A stretch of DNA of 64,000 bases from Acarospora socialis (Eukaryota; Ascomycota; Lecanoromycetes; Acarosporales; Acarosporaceae), in the NCBI GenBank assembly GCA_025617375.2, contig JAMYGW020000004.1, forward strand, positions 1,984,001 to 2,048,000, read 5' to 3'. This document shows, one piece after another, positions 24,319-34,817 of this stretch (positions within the stretch are counted from its first letter, which is position 1; the number at the start of each line of letters is the position of its first letter). The notes below the pieces were generated by a model that was given only the letters and a program-made list of their open reading frames with translations, was not told the origin of the DNA and did no database searches. A program made the position numbers and the translations under genes.

Positions 24319-25116
24319 CTATAATTTATTGATTCTGGGTATTGTCACACACACACCAGTGTTACTAACAGGCCATAGCTCAACCTCCTGGCAGTCCTCC
24401 TCATGGATGCCGTTTGCAGATTGATATACCACAAAAACAATATCCCTTTCTCCGATCACTGCCATAGGTGCGTGCCAAGTGCCAGCTCCATAGGTTATGG
24501 CTTGTGAGCCGACAGCCAGGAAAGCCCTGATATGGCGCAAATCGGGCATGCCGGGCAGCAATGCGACTTGGCGCCTTTCTGGCTGCGGCGACCTCAAGGG
24601 CGACCCCTCCTCCGGAGATTTGAACTCTGGTGAAGGGGTGACCATGGAAGTTGAGTCAGGTATTGTCGGCGCAACGATCACGAGATAACGTGTCTTTAGA
24701 TCCACAGAGCTTTGACCCATAGGTATGAACGTTTGCGTGGTGAAAGGATGCCGCTCCAGAATCTTGACATCGAACAAACGGTCTGAAGCCTCGGGACCCA
24801 CCCCCAATCTCGAGCGATGCACCTCCGCAACCCGTAGGCGCCTGGGTCTACAAACGAACAGGTTCATAAGTGGGACTGCCTTGCGTTGACTTGGAGCATG
24901 CCGATAGAGATCAACTAATTGAGTGACATTAGGGTACTTCAATGCTGTACCCTGGTTTGCAGCAACGGGTCGTATCTCCGAAGGAATATCGCTTTGGTCC
25001 CACCCGAATGTTGAGCATGCAGGGTTTTCGATTACTGTGCCATATTGCGAGAAAGCAGACTGACACAAAGGTTCCACATCTATTCGTAAGAAAGAAGCAG
25101 GTAACCGCAAAGTCAT
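24319..25116 (-). CDS. DAL3: Ureidoglycolate lyase
   Basis: This cytosolic enzyme of purine/allantoin breakdown cleaves ureidoglycolate to glyoxylate and urea (EC 4.3.2.3). The single-exon 265-residue protein shows family stretches in order: an N-terminal FGxVIENP-like segment (about 24-33), NQGTALKY (about 57-64), an ILERHPFTTQTFIPMG stretch (about 115-131), YLVIVAP (about 140), and FLAVGSQAITYGAGTWHAPM (about 194-213), whose His belongs to the cupin-like active site. A low-complexity Pro/Ser insert lies between YLVIVAP and the last block. I chose the ATG at 25116; an upstream TTG keeps the frame open but is not a likely start. No other allantoin gene lies nearby. The last codons run into the AT-rich block. 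A MITE sits about 140 bp upstream of the start. Confidence 0.92.
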   Translation of the reverse strand: MTLRLPASFLRIDVEPLCQSAFSQYGTVIENPACSTFGWDQSDIPSEIRPVAANQGTALKYPNVTQLVDLYRHAPSQRKAVPLMNLFVCRPRRLRVAEVHRSRLGVGPEASDRLFDVKILERHPFTTQTFIPMGQSSVDLKTRYLVIVAPTIPDSTSMVTPSPEFKSPEEGSPLRSPQPERRQVALLPGMPDLRHIRAFLAVGSQAITYGAGTWHAPMAVIGERDIVFVVYQSANGIHEEDCQEVELWPVSNTGVCVTIPRINKL

Positions 25117-25257
25117 CCTGATTTCGAAGGCACTGAGCAACCCACTTCACATCAAAAGCTTAGGGGCAACGAACCCTAGAAAGGCCTGGATCCCTCCAGA
25201 CAAGTTGTGGGCTCTGCCGCACGGGCTCTTGCAGTATGATCATACCTACCTAGGTAC

Positions 25258-25374
25258 TACGGCAAATATCTAAAACCTACCCACAAATTTGAGTTCACGT
25301 CTAGAATGTACCCAAATCTAAAGAAACTTCAGTAATCTACCCCACCCCGTCTACCCCTCCCTATTTGCACCTAA
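25258..25374 (+). repeat. MITE left terminal inverted repeat
   Basis: It starts TACGGCAAATATCTAAA and ends TATTTGCACCTAA. It pairs with 25566-25679 with scattered mismatches and one or two small gaps. Confidence 0.85.
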
Positions 25375-25565
25375 ACATTCATGTCTCTGCACCTAAAACC
25401 ACACCTAAACCCACGCCCAAATCCACGCCTGATTCTATGCTTAAATTACAACTAGAAATCACACCTACATTCAGCCAACTCACACGACAGTCATGCCAAC
25501 TTGGATGTAGACTCAAGTCCAAGAATGAGTTTGAACATGACTTTAGCAAGATATTCTCCTGAGTC

Positions 25566-25679
25566 TTAGGTGCAAATAGAAGGGGTAGACAGGATGGGAT
25601 AGAGTACTGGAATTACTTTAGATATGGGTAGATTCTAGAACTGAATCCAATTTGCGGGTAGATTTAGATATTTGCCGTA
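25566..25679 (-). repeat. MITE right terminal inverted repeat
   Basis: It begins TTAGGTGCAAATAGA and ends AGATATTTGCCGTA, the reverse complement of the left repeat. Confidence 0.85.
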
Positions 25680-26036
25680 CCTCACCTGTTGCGTAAGTGA
25701 GCGAAGCTCAATTCCAACATCTCTTCACGGGACCACGCAAGTTCAGTGATACCGCTCAGCGATCGGTCGGTCATAGACCCCACTTTAATTACAGTATCGG
25801 CTATACATATCTATTTGAGGCGGGACGTATTGTGGAAGGGCCAATAGCTATGATTGACTTGTACCCCTTACGAGTTCGATAGGGCACAAGTGTGCCTTGG
25901 TCGATGGATTACAAGGTGGAAGTAGCCCTTGTTGTAAGGAGTAGCTGATTTGCAGCTAACAACCAACAAGGCTGCGCACTACCCATCTCTGACACTAAAG
26001 TTCTCCTCTAAAATCACCAAGGGCCTCCTCTTCCGC
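25680..26036. other. Intergenic, between DAL3/MITE and the next gene
   Basis: A 61-codon ORF at 25697-25882 has no recognisable features. The segment lies downstream of the minus-strand gene at 26037 and upstream of DAL3, so it may hold a distal part of the DAL3 promoter displaced by the MITE. I see no defined motif. Confidence 0.4.
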
Positions 26037-26686
26037 CTAGCTGGCTGTCTTCAATCTTTTCTTTCGCGGCTTGCTATCTGGACCCGATTCGTCCTGGTGC
26101 CCAATGACCGCGTCCGGACCTCGACCGTCCCCTTGAGTCCCACTTAGAATATCCGTCACTAAGCTACCCAACTTATCCGCTACCCCTTGTTCGTACCTAC
26201 TCAGATGACGCCGGTAGAGATCGTTTTCGAGCTCCAAACGTTGAAGATATCGCTTATTGACGATAACGCTGGATGGCTTGCAGCGAAGTGCAGGATGTTG
26301 ACTCTTCACTGGCTGTTTCACGTCCGGTTGTATCCTCGCAGTGTCCAAGAGCTTTAGCGCGTCTTCGTCCTTTTGTGCTCTCGCCTGTTCCTCATCTACA
26401 GACCTTAGATGTCAGCCCAGAACTGTGACAAAAGCACAGGGCAGAGACCAAGCTTGTCGACGTAGCCTTGCCCAACTATGGCCTCCCATTGCTTGATCTT
26501 TGCCGCGGCAACGACCATGACGCCGACCTTATTTAACGGCAACCCTTGTGCTTGATGGTCGATCATGTCTACGGCCTCGAACAAGTTCACCCCCTTTCCT
26601 CGGTTGAGAGGCCCGTAGCGTTCCACCAAGTCATGGAGCTGGCGATAGGCATCATCCAAGGCAAGCTGGGCATCTCCAGGTGACAT
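26037..26686 (-). CDS. Unrecognised small protein, two exons
   Basis: The function is not recognised. The model is exon 26686-26449, intron 26448-26396 (53 nt, branch GCTGAC, acceptor GTAG) and exon 26395-26037, giving 198 residues in frame. The join reads VDKL then DEEQARAQ. The donor (GTCTCT) is weak, so this splice is inferred from frame, length and branch site. The N-terminal part (about 1-80) is predicted mainly helical; the C-terminal end is Lys/Arg-rich (PRKKRLK), a possible nuclear localisation signal. An ATG at the start of the open frame follows an upstream stop region. Confidence 0.6.
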
Positions 26687-27215
26687 GGCGATATACAGTC
26701 CAGTCCGACGACTGAACGTTTAGCTGAAGCTGCGCACAGTGCGAGGGACTGTCTAATCTTGAGTGAGTTTGAAGTGCGAACTCTAGGTCGAATTCATGAG
26801 AGGAACCTTATCTGCTTTTCTAATGAACTCATCCGACATGTGTGATTATGTCTCAGTTAAGTCGCCAGGTGTACAAGCACTTGCAGACAGTGAACTTGAG
26901 ATGAGAGTAACAACGAAGCGAAGAAGCAACAAACAGTGGTGTCAAACTGGCAGATCTAAAGAGCCTTACTTCTAGAACTCCTGCCTTGCAACACAGACAC
27001 TCTAATCCTCACTTCCGGGAAGAGTGAATTCGCTTCTTCACTCAGTGACCGCCCACACTTGTGTTCTGAAACTCTAGATTGAAATTGCAGTTATTGTTGT
27101 AGTATGGCTCATGTATCTGATTCTGACGGAACAGTGCTTCATTACCTACTCTGAGCGCATAGAGACAAGCTCCTTCTAAAGCGACCGACTGCTATCTCCG
27201 TCGCCCTGTCCATGA
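26687..27215. other. Intergenic
   Basis: This 529-bp spacer lies between two minus-strand genes. No ORF, tRNA or repeat was recognised. Confidence 0.4.
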
Positions 27216-29018
27216 CTAGAGCCTGCCATGACTTCCAAGGGGAGTTGGCCCTGATGAACTCTTCTCTATCCACTGGCTGCTCTGACAGCGGATTGATGCA
27301 GATAGCTCTGCTCCCGACCCTTTGGGAAGTACCTCAGTCGCAGCTCTCGCCGCTGCCACGGCCGCCACATTACGTGTCATACGTTTCGCTAACTCTTGCC
27401 GTTGAAAATTGCCTGAGCTAGCGAGGCTTTCTCTTTTCGAGGCTGACGATCTCATATTACCGTTACGTCTAATAACTGTTATAGTGCTCCTACCGGAGTT
27501 ATCACGCTGTGGGACACCCAGACTAGAGGGCGGGGATGGCGTTTGCATTCTTGACACACCTCTAAAGTTTGATATGGTGTGTTGGCTCGCATCGCCGTAT
27601 AGAGGGTGTACGTCACAAGTTGTAACTTTTAGCCAGAGGGATCGAAAGCGGGAGTGCACGTGCCACCAGGTGCTCTGTGTCAGGCTGCCTGACGCCTGGT
27701 CTGTGCGAGAGCTGCCCAGCACTCTGAGGATCAGCAGGCTTTGTATCATCCCCTGGCTGGAAGGAAAAGCCACGTTGACGTTGTGTGAAGAGTCTGTGTC
27801 TGTTCAGCCCCCAAAAATCATCCTCTAATATATGCCTTCTAAGTGTAAAGGAGCTCGTGGTGTCAAAGTTGCTGGAAGGACTCCGTGAAAGAGGTATATG
27901 TGGTGAGTTCTGCGCGCGACTGTTCCACACACTCCCGGGTGTGGCCATTGCTGTCTCTTCTAAGATAGCTGTTTAGATCACTATGCCATTAGAACATCAT
28001 GAGGTAGCGGTACCTGTTGTGTCTGCAAGCCAGGTTGATAGTCGGTAAGACATGTTCAAATCACCATTCAAGCTGCGCAGGCCGGCACAGCGTTGTGAAT
28101 TCCCTTTCCTGTTTGACCAATCTTCGGCAGAGGGGTTGTCGTCGATGAGCGCAGCCTCAGGACTGGAAAGTCTTTGATCTTGGCGGTCCAAGCTCAAGGT
28201 TGCAGCGGCTTGTGCACTAGGTGGAAGTCCGTGGCCGCTGGCAAATTGTACGCTTTGTTGACGCTCAGCACTGTGATCTGATAGAGAAGTTCTATCAGAA
28301 GGGGACAATTGCCATGGCTGCGCTATATTTACTCGGTCAGTAGGGGATCTTCTGTTGGAAAACAATGCGCAAACATACCGTCGACTGTCAGAAAGCTCTT
28401 GTTCGTCCTCTGCTCAAGGGCTTTCAAAGCACCGCCCACCGTCATCTCAGTTAACGTCAAGCTAGCCGCCGGTCCCTGCTCGATCGAGCTGTCGCAGCCC
28501 GGACCTGCCGATATTGGTACGGTGAAACCTGGGCATCCGAGGAGAGACTGCAGTCGTCTGATCTCGCCCATGTGAGTTCGCTTATCTTCCAGCCGCAAAG
28601 CTTCAACCCTTTCGAACTGTGCTGCCAATTCCTGATAAGCGTGAGTTTCCGTGTCGAGCTTTTGGTGCAGGTTTTCCACATCGCGTTGCAAGTTCCTGTA
28701 GGATTCGAAAACATGCATGAGAAAGCTATTATGCTCTGGCGGCAGCCCTTCTGCTGGACGCCCAAGCAATCGTGTCAGCATGGTCGTGATCATCTGCTCA
28801 GGTTCAGGACTGTAGACATGATCCCCGCTCCTGGGCACAAGGAGTACGAAGGGTTGCAAGTCCAGTCTTTCGAGCGATAAGTTCGAGCGGTGAGTAGACA
28901 GGCACGAACTAAGTCTGCTCTTTGGTCGTGTCCTCGTTCGATAAGTAGGTGCACTGCCCTAATTGGGTTTTCCTCTTGACACGTCAGTGCGCCGAGGTCC
29001 TGTTGATATATCCGCCAT
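27216..29018 (-). CDS. Unrecognised coiled-coil protein, five exons
   Basis: The function is not recognised. Proposed exons are 29018-28983, 28919-28379, 28322-28014, 27950-27617 and 27561-27216, which keep frame and give 521 residues; introns are 55-63 nt. Donors include GTATGT and GTACCG; the first (GTGTCA) and last (GTGACG) introns are less certain. The start ATG has a good context (AACCATGG). Residues about 70-140 (HVFESYRNLQRDVENLHQKL and onward) look like a coiled coil. The rest is Ser/Pro/Arg-rich and probably disordered, with a basic stretch (RQELAKRMTRN) near the C terminus. Such a layout fits a scaffold or cytoskeletal/nuclear regulator, but that is only an impression. Confidence 0.6.
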
Positions 29019-30350
29019 GGGTTAAACTTCAGACAGAAGCTCGTGCTCACTGATATTACAATACGTTTCAGCAAAGCAGGTAGTTAGTTGTGAGAGTTGA
29101 CCACTTCCAGAGTTTCTTTAAGGCAAATCTAGACAAGTATCCGTAAACTGAGACACTGAAAGAGGAACCGGAATTGGGAGAGCCGAAAGTGGAGTAATTG
29201 TCGAGGTAAGTTTCGAGGGTGATGAAGAGTTGCTGAGACCTTGACTACCTTACCGTAAGGTAGGTACCAGGTAAGGTAGCTACCACCTTGTGTGAGAAGA
29301 AGACCTTGCCCTGAGGGTGTTAGTGATTTCACTCTACTAGGGTAGGCATTTACCTTACCAACAACTAAGGTACCTAGCTACCTAGGCAGGGAAGAGATTA
29401 TGTGCTTCTCTAAACCTCTTACTCGGTCCGTCTTGAGATTAAGCTCATATGTCCGCATGCATGCTTGTTGTCCGAAACCGACACCACATTCAAGGCCCAG
29501 TACCATTGCTTCAACCCAGGAAGGATGAGCTTGGTAAGGGGACTGTTTGTTTCCATGAAATGGCAACTTTATGGAGCACGACACCGGGATGATCACACAT
29601 ATGACTTCATCCATAATGGGACACTTTGCATCGCGAACAATACCTGAAGACGTTGGAAAGTATCTGGAGATACTCGCTGAAGAGAACGGAAGTTTTGCTG
29701 GAAAACGATGACCCAGCGTGAATCAATGAAAGCAGGTTATGTGCTTGCTGACCTACGGAGGACAGCTCCAGTTTCCCAGTCTTCACCATGGAAATGACGT
29801 GTTCTGACATCGCGAGTATTCTCGGGTCACCAGCACCTGAGCCGAATGCCGTGGCGTACCAGCTGCGTGGACGAGAATACGGGTGAAGCTGTATTAGTAA
29901 GGCCGATACATCAAACCTCGACCTCCAACAGCGAAGGACAACTGGTTAATCGTTGTCGTGAATGTCATAGCCTGAACAGCCCCGAGCGGAAGATGCTTAA
30001 TCGGTCCACTGCTGCGTAGCCCCACCATCGATTGATAAGCTCTGATATTGTGAGATCATCTGTTTGTAAATTGAGCCCGTACATGTTTTGATTTATGCAG
30101 CGATGTCCGTGGTGCACAGCCGGGACAACAAGTGGAGTTGAGGAAGGCGCCTGCGTTTCATCTTGATTACTCATCCTTAAGTTCGTCTTCAATGTCAACA
30201 CAATGTTGCTGTTTACGCGCTCCCTTTCTCATCCCAGCCATCCTGCAATCACCTGTTGCTCGGTCACCCGGTACATTCGAATGTAATACTGTCCGCAAGA
30301 ATCGAGAAACTGGATTTGTGAGGGACCATCGGTTGGCGAAGAATGTCTGC
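29019..30350. other. Intergenic with AGGTA/TACCT repeats
   Basis: No gene is supported. About 29250-29395 is rich in CTTACC/AGGTA units, including TACCTTACCGTAAGGTAGG and CTACCTAGG. These blocks recur in most longer spacers of the right half. Small ORFs here have no features. Confidence 0.5.
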
Positions 30351-31640
30351 TTAGTCTAGGCCGCCCAGCGTGAGTTGAGCCAGTCGATTGTACCTTGTTT
30401 CGAACGGATATAGTTCATCTTTTGCGCGGTACAGTAGCTCCTCTATCTCAAACCCAGTGGTGACTCGCCAGAACAGCGGATTGGTCTCACAGAGGCAATT
30501 CTCCTCTGGCTCTCCCGCGCAAAGGGGCGCACACAAACAATCTGGGTCACACAGACATGGATATTCCAGAGCCTTAGAATCTTCCAACTTGTTTATCCGG
30601 TCGGTCAGGTCGTGAAGGTTTGGATTCGTGCCGTATTCACCAGGCAGCCGAAGATTGTCACCCTGATTTGATCCTCCACAGAGCTTCAGGAGAGCCTGGC
30701 CCCGGTAGTATTGAACTCTATGGAGCCGACGCATCTTTCCTTCTTGCGCCCTTTCAGCTGCTTCAATGGTACGGCGTTTCTCGCCAAGAGCCGTGAATAT
30801 CGTGGCGCAACTCTTCTGTCTCATATCCTGCAATCCCGAAGCTTCGAGGGCCGAACCGGATGTGAGGAGATTTTTGTCCCCTTCCAAGGTAAAGAGCATG
30901 TTCTTCCGCAGAATTGCTCTGTTCAGGGGGTTAAGGATCTCGCCGCCGTAAAGCGCAGCCTCCGTGGCAATCAAAGTCGAGAAGAAATCATTCAACGAAA
31001 CAGAGCCAGCGGTAGAGGCACCGAAACCGCGGAAATGGATGTACGCTTCCTCAGGCTTAGTGAAGCCATGTTTCAAGTGGATCTCGGCGCATTGACGCAG
31101 GTCTTTGGTTATGCCGCACACCGCATAATAAAGGTCCTCCATGTCGCTCAGATGAAATTCTGGGGCGTAGAACCCGTCAGGCCCTAGATGCGAGTTGAGA
31201 CGCTGAATATGGAATATGAGATTGGTCGTGCCTGTGCCGATCCTCTATCTCGCCCGTTAGTATTGAGAACCAGGCACCATTAAGCAGTATAATCCGACCT
31301 GTCCGTCAATTGCCTCCATTACTTGCAATAGCAACCTTGCTAGGGAGTAGATCTCACACCCAACCTTCGCTTTCGCTGCCATTTCGGTAGCCGTACTAAC
31401 TGTGTTTCATCAGATCTACATTTCACAAGAGAAAGTATCTGAAAACTGACTGTGGTTCTTATAGTACAACTCTGGCGAGACCAGCTCTTTCAGTAGCGCC
31501 CTCTTCTGCTCAATTGTTTCATGCATGTTCCGTTCGAGGAGGTTATCTCGTAAAGACACTGACTTGCCGAGCTGCTGTTTCAATGGTGATGTGACAGGAA
31601 TCATGAGAGAGTGAGAAGGAAGGCAAAGGGCAGATGGCAT
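30351..31640 (-). CDS. Unrecognised Cys-rich-tailed protein, three exons
   Basis: The function is not recognised. Exons 31640-31451, 31399-31299 and 31244-30351 join in frame to 394 residues. Introns are 51 and 54 nt, the second with a perfect TACTAAC branch site; both donors are unusual (GTCAGT, GTCGGA). The N-terminal part (exon 1, LERNMHETIEQKRALLKEL) is helical; the middle resembles a helical repeat protein (GLQDMRQKSCATIF near 190). Residues about 320-350 hold a dense cysteine cluster (CLCDPDCLCAPLC, then CLC) that could bind zinc or form a compact motif. Conserved-looking length and clean splicing argue for a real gene. Confidence 0.7.
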
Positions 31641-32657
31641 AGGATACAAGATCCAAGAACTGCTCAAGTTTAAGGAGGTTGGTTTTTTCTGCGGAGCCTG
31701 AATAAAGTTTTAGAATGAAAGAGTCCGTTAGACATTATTCTTATTGTCGTTGTGCGTTGGAAAGTAAGGAGGTTGGTTGCTTCTATTGACACTGCCCTAA
31801 TGGAATGACTGCGCTGCTAGTTTGCAGCCACTATCTTGGGAGAAGTCTGTTCGGAAGCTCTTGGAATTCTGCGAAAAGCAAAGCATCTACTCTATCTCAT
31901 TGAAATTTGTGCCTGCGCGAGCTACCCCTGGCTCAGAATGATGTTATGTGGCGCAGCATAGGTTAAGTCGGATAGGCTCGATACATCCATTCGTGATCTA
32001 AGCGGACCAACTTGACCGCCGACAGTTATGTCTATCTGACCCGTTTAAGCACAAATTGGCTTGAAATCACGGGATGCGTAGCCTACCCTACTTCTCCATG
32101 CTTAAGGTGTGTTTACAACTCTCAAGCTAAGCCTATATATTTAGACCAACATTCATGTCACCACCTGATTACTCCATGACCATTGCCTTGGTAGGATCTA
32201 ATACTACACATGCCCCCTAATTTACTTTATAGGGCAAGCATCACCCAACGGAGTATATGACGCTGCCGAAATTAGACAGATAGGTAAGATATCTACACAG
32301 TGGCTCTATACTAGCATGTCAAAACTGTTTCGTACTAATTTGACCACAAAATAGTTAGTTTCTTAAGGGCCGTGTCAATCGAGTTTATCATGTTGCTATA
32401 CCTAGGTAACATGTGCCACGTCAGGACACAATAGCTTAAATATCAAGCTCCAAAATATTTCTCATACCGCACAAAGGGATATCTTCAGACGAACTAGACT
32501 TATGTGATTTCTAGCGCTATCAGGTTCTCATATACAGCAATTCACACAGCTGCTTCAAGACACTGTCAAGGTTATCCTTCCTTTGCATTGGTGCTAATAA
32601 CTTCATGTTACAGAAACAAATGTTCAATGCGCGTAAAAACACCGGGTCCCCATTAGG
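31641..32657. other. Intergenic
   Basis: This is a 1.0-kb AT-leaning spacer between two minus-strand genes. It must hold the promoter of the 30351-31640 gene and the 3' end of the F-box gene. No gene, repeat or RNA was recognised. Confidence 0.4.
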
Positions 32658-33636
32658 TTATTTGTATTCGGGGTCAACCTCGATCATATCTGGATTGGGG
32701 CTATCCGAGCTATGTGGCAAGGTCAAACCATGGATGTGCCATTCTTCAGCGTTCAGCTTCTTGATGAAGTCGTTATCAAGGTTGCTGCAGCCATGAAAAG
32801 AGAGAGACTATAATGGAGTTAGCAGCCGTGGAAGACAGCCCGTCCGTGTGTGGACTTGCCTTTAACTTTCGAAGCTTAGCAATGTGCTTGAGAACCCTCT
32901 CGTCAATCTCGTCACGATTCGTCTTTGTGACATGCAGCACCTCGAGCCTCTCGCGCACGTCGCTATCGCCCAAATACTCAAAGGTCTCTTCCGTTATGTT
33001 TAGACACTTCTGCAGCTTTAACTCGGTCAGTCGCGGATTGTTTTGGAGGATCTGTCGCAGCTGGTAATCCGTAATCCCCGAACGTTCGAGATTCAAACTT
33101 TCCAAGCGACCGAAAGACTTGCCCTTCCCAGGCTGAGCGGCGAGATTGTTCCACGCCGTCGAACCCGGGGAGGTATCCCAAAAGGACTTATCCAGATCCC
33201 GATGCCGAGTGTATGGATGGTCGAAGCGAAGGGATAGGTGGCGAAGATTTCGAAGCTCCGCCAGGGAGACCGAAGTCGCCTCGGTGAGGTTCCACATCAC
33301 CAGCTCCAGATCTCGAAGCGTGTGCCGATACCGGTCCAGAACAGATCGAACCGTGTTGTTCTGATGCCAAATGACTTGTTCCTTCGTTCGCGATTCGTTC
33401 CGAGTGAGGATGACTGGTACGCTGCGTGTGCTGCTCCGTTTCGAAGAGGATTCGATGAAAGAGATCATGCCGCTCAGGGGGGAGTGAAAGACTCCGAGTT
33501 GAAGTGTCGAGAGGGAGACGGCTTGTATGGCATGGTTCTCCTTCGAAGTGAGACCAAAAGACAGTAGGGACGGTATTGGTAGGTAGTTGATTATCTCCCT
33601 CGTTAGCTCCGGAGGTAACGAAGTAAGATTGGCCAT
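32658..33636 (-). CDS. F-box protein with leucine-rich repeats
   Basis: This is a likely substrate-recognition subunit of an SCF ubiquitin ligase. The N terminus carries an F-box (LTSLPPELTREIINYLPIPS, residues about 4-23, continuing LLSFGLTSKENHAI). Residues about 120-290 hold irregular leucine-rich repeats (LRNLRHLSLRF, LESLNLERSGITDYQLRQIL, LTELKLQKCLNITEETFEYL). The ATG at 33636 sits just before the F-box; an upstream TTG frame is not a likely start. The C terminus needs an intron: exon 33636-32867, then 32784-32658, with branch GCTAAC and acceptor CTGCAG, giving 298 residues. The donor (GTTAAA) is uncertain; a few residues could change. Confidence 0.75.
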
Positions 33637-34817
33637 TGCCCTGACACTTCCTGAAGCAGGGTACCTTATATCATCAGTCAACGGTTATCGGTCTCAAGTC
33701 ACGGTATCACATACCCGTACCACTTCGGCGCCTTACCGGATAGATCACGCTTTGATCTAGGTAGCGGATGGCGAAGGAGCTGAGCTCACGCCTTTGAACA
33801 GTCTCCGGCAAACCGTAGATGATGTATATGATCTTGTGTCGAGGAAGATCACCAGGTTGCAGCGCAGTAGGTATCTGTGGCAGTGGGCATGAAACGGATG
33901 TTGCGCGATGCAGTCCAGAGGCAATACTTAACCTCCAGCGACCGTGGCCACATCTCTTCGTCACCGGAGCTTCTCCGCGAGCACGCGCAACCATCATCCA
34001 TACGTTCACGCAAAGTACGCAAGTAAGGTAGTGGACAGCATGGTGGACAGTCCACCGCGCACACTGCTCCATTATCCGGCGATGAGGTCATACGATAGAC
34101 CCATAGGGCTTGAGTGAAGGATTCAAACCTGATCCTCGGCCATACCGGCAAGTCAGAACTATCGGAGCATGAGTCCGGGGCACTTCGGGCCTTGTCACTT
34201 TGGTCGTTGACCCTTTCCAGCTTCCGCGTCCTTGGGTCTCCCCGGAAACGTGGTTGATCTGGGGCTGAGAAGACCATTGGATGGATACCTAGTTGCCATA
34301 AGCGAGAGGATAGGAGTGACTAGACAGACGAAACTTCAGACGCCAACTAGAACACAAGATGCCGATCATCGGGTTTGTTGTCTTAGAGCGCATGACCACA
34401 CTGCCTGATCCGCCACCAAGGCCTCGGAGCGACCTCCGAAGTACTCGTACTGTACCCACTTACCTTAAGGTACCGCGTATAGGTACTTTTAATTCATACA
34501 GGCTTCAGCACTAGGGCAGGGTACCTTAAGTATTTGGAGGACACACAACGGCGTTAGAGAAGAGACGTCATTGAATGGGCCGCTTCCCGCTGTCGTTCTG
34601 TTATCCGTTACTTACAGAAGTCTTGTCTTGTGATAGGCACATTTGTTCGGATGACGCTCCGTCCACCATAAGATATGGTACGAAGTACGAAGGCTGTGAG
34701 GAAGTTTCTACGCCACCTCGCAGCTTTCGCTGTCATGTAGAGACTGACAAATATCTTGAGTAAACACACTTATCTCAGCTCACGATGAGTGTTCTTCTAG
34801 TGGCAACAGTCTATGGA
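33637..34817. other. Intergenic
   Basis: A 142-codon minus-strand ORF (33849-34277) has no recognisable feature and is not called. Around 34450-34520 there are TACCTTAAGGTACC-type repeats, and near 34680 a TACGAAGTACGAAG motif. The segment includes the promoter of the F-box gene. Confidence 0.4.

Larger units (their letters stand above)
25258..25679. mobile_element. MITE (non-autonomous DNA transposon) with long terminal inverted repeats
   Basis: This 422-bp element is bounded by inverted repeats of about 115 bp (25258-25374 and 25566-25679) that match at most positions. The ends read TACGGCAAATATCT, and the outermost TA on both sides can be a TA target duplication, which points to the Tc1/mariner superfamily. 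The middle holds CACCTAAAC-like short repeats and a chance ORF. No transposase is encoded. Confidence 0.85.

Noticed and set aside
34100-34150. B-box-like GGTTTGAATCC on the - strand
   Set aside because: The only A-box-like sequence lies about 12 nt away, too close for a tRNA.
33849-34277. 142-codon ORF on the - strand
   Set aside because: It has no recognisable motif, low-quality composition (Cys/Arg-rich reading of spacer DNA) and no splicing partner.
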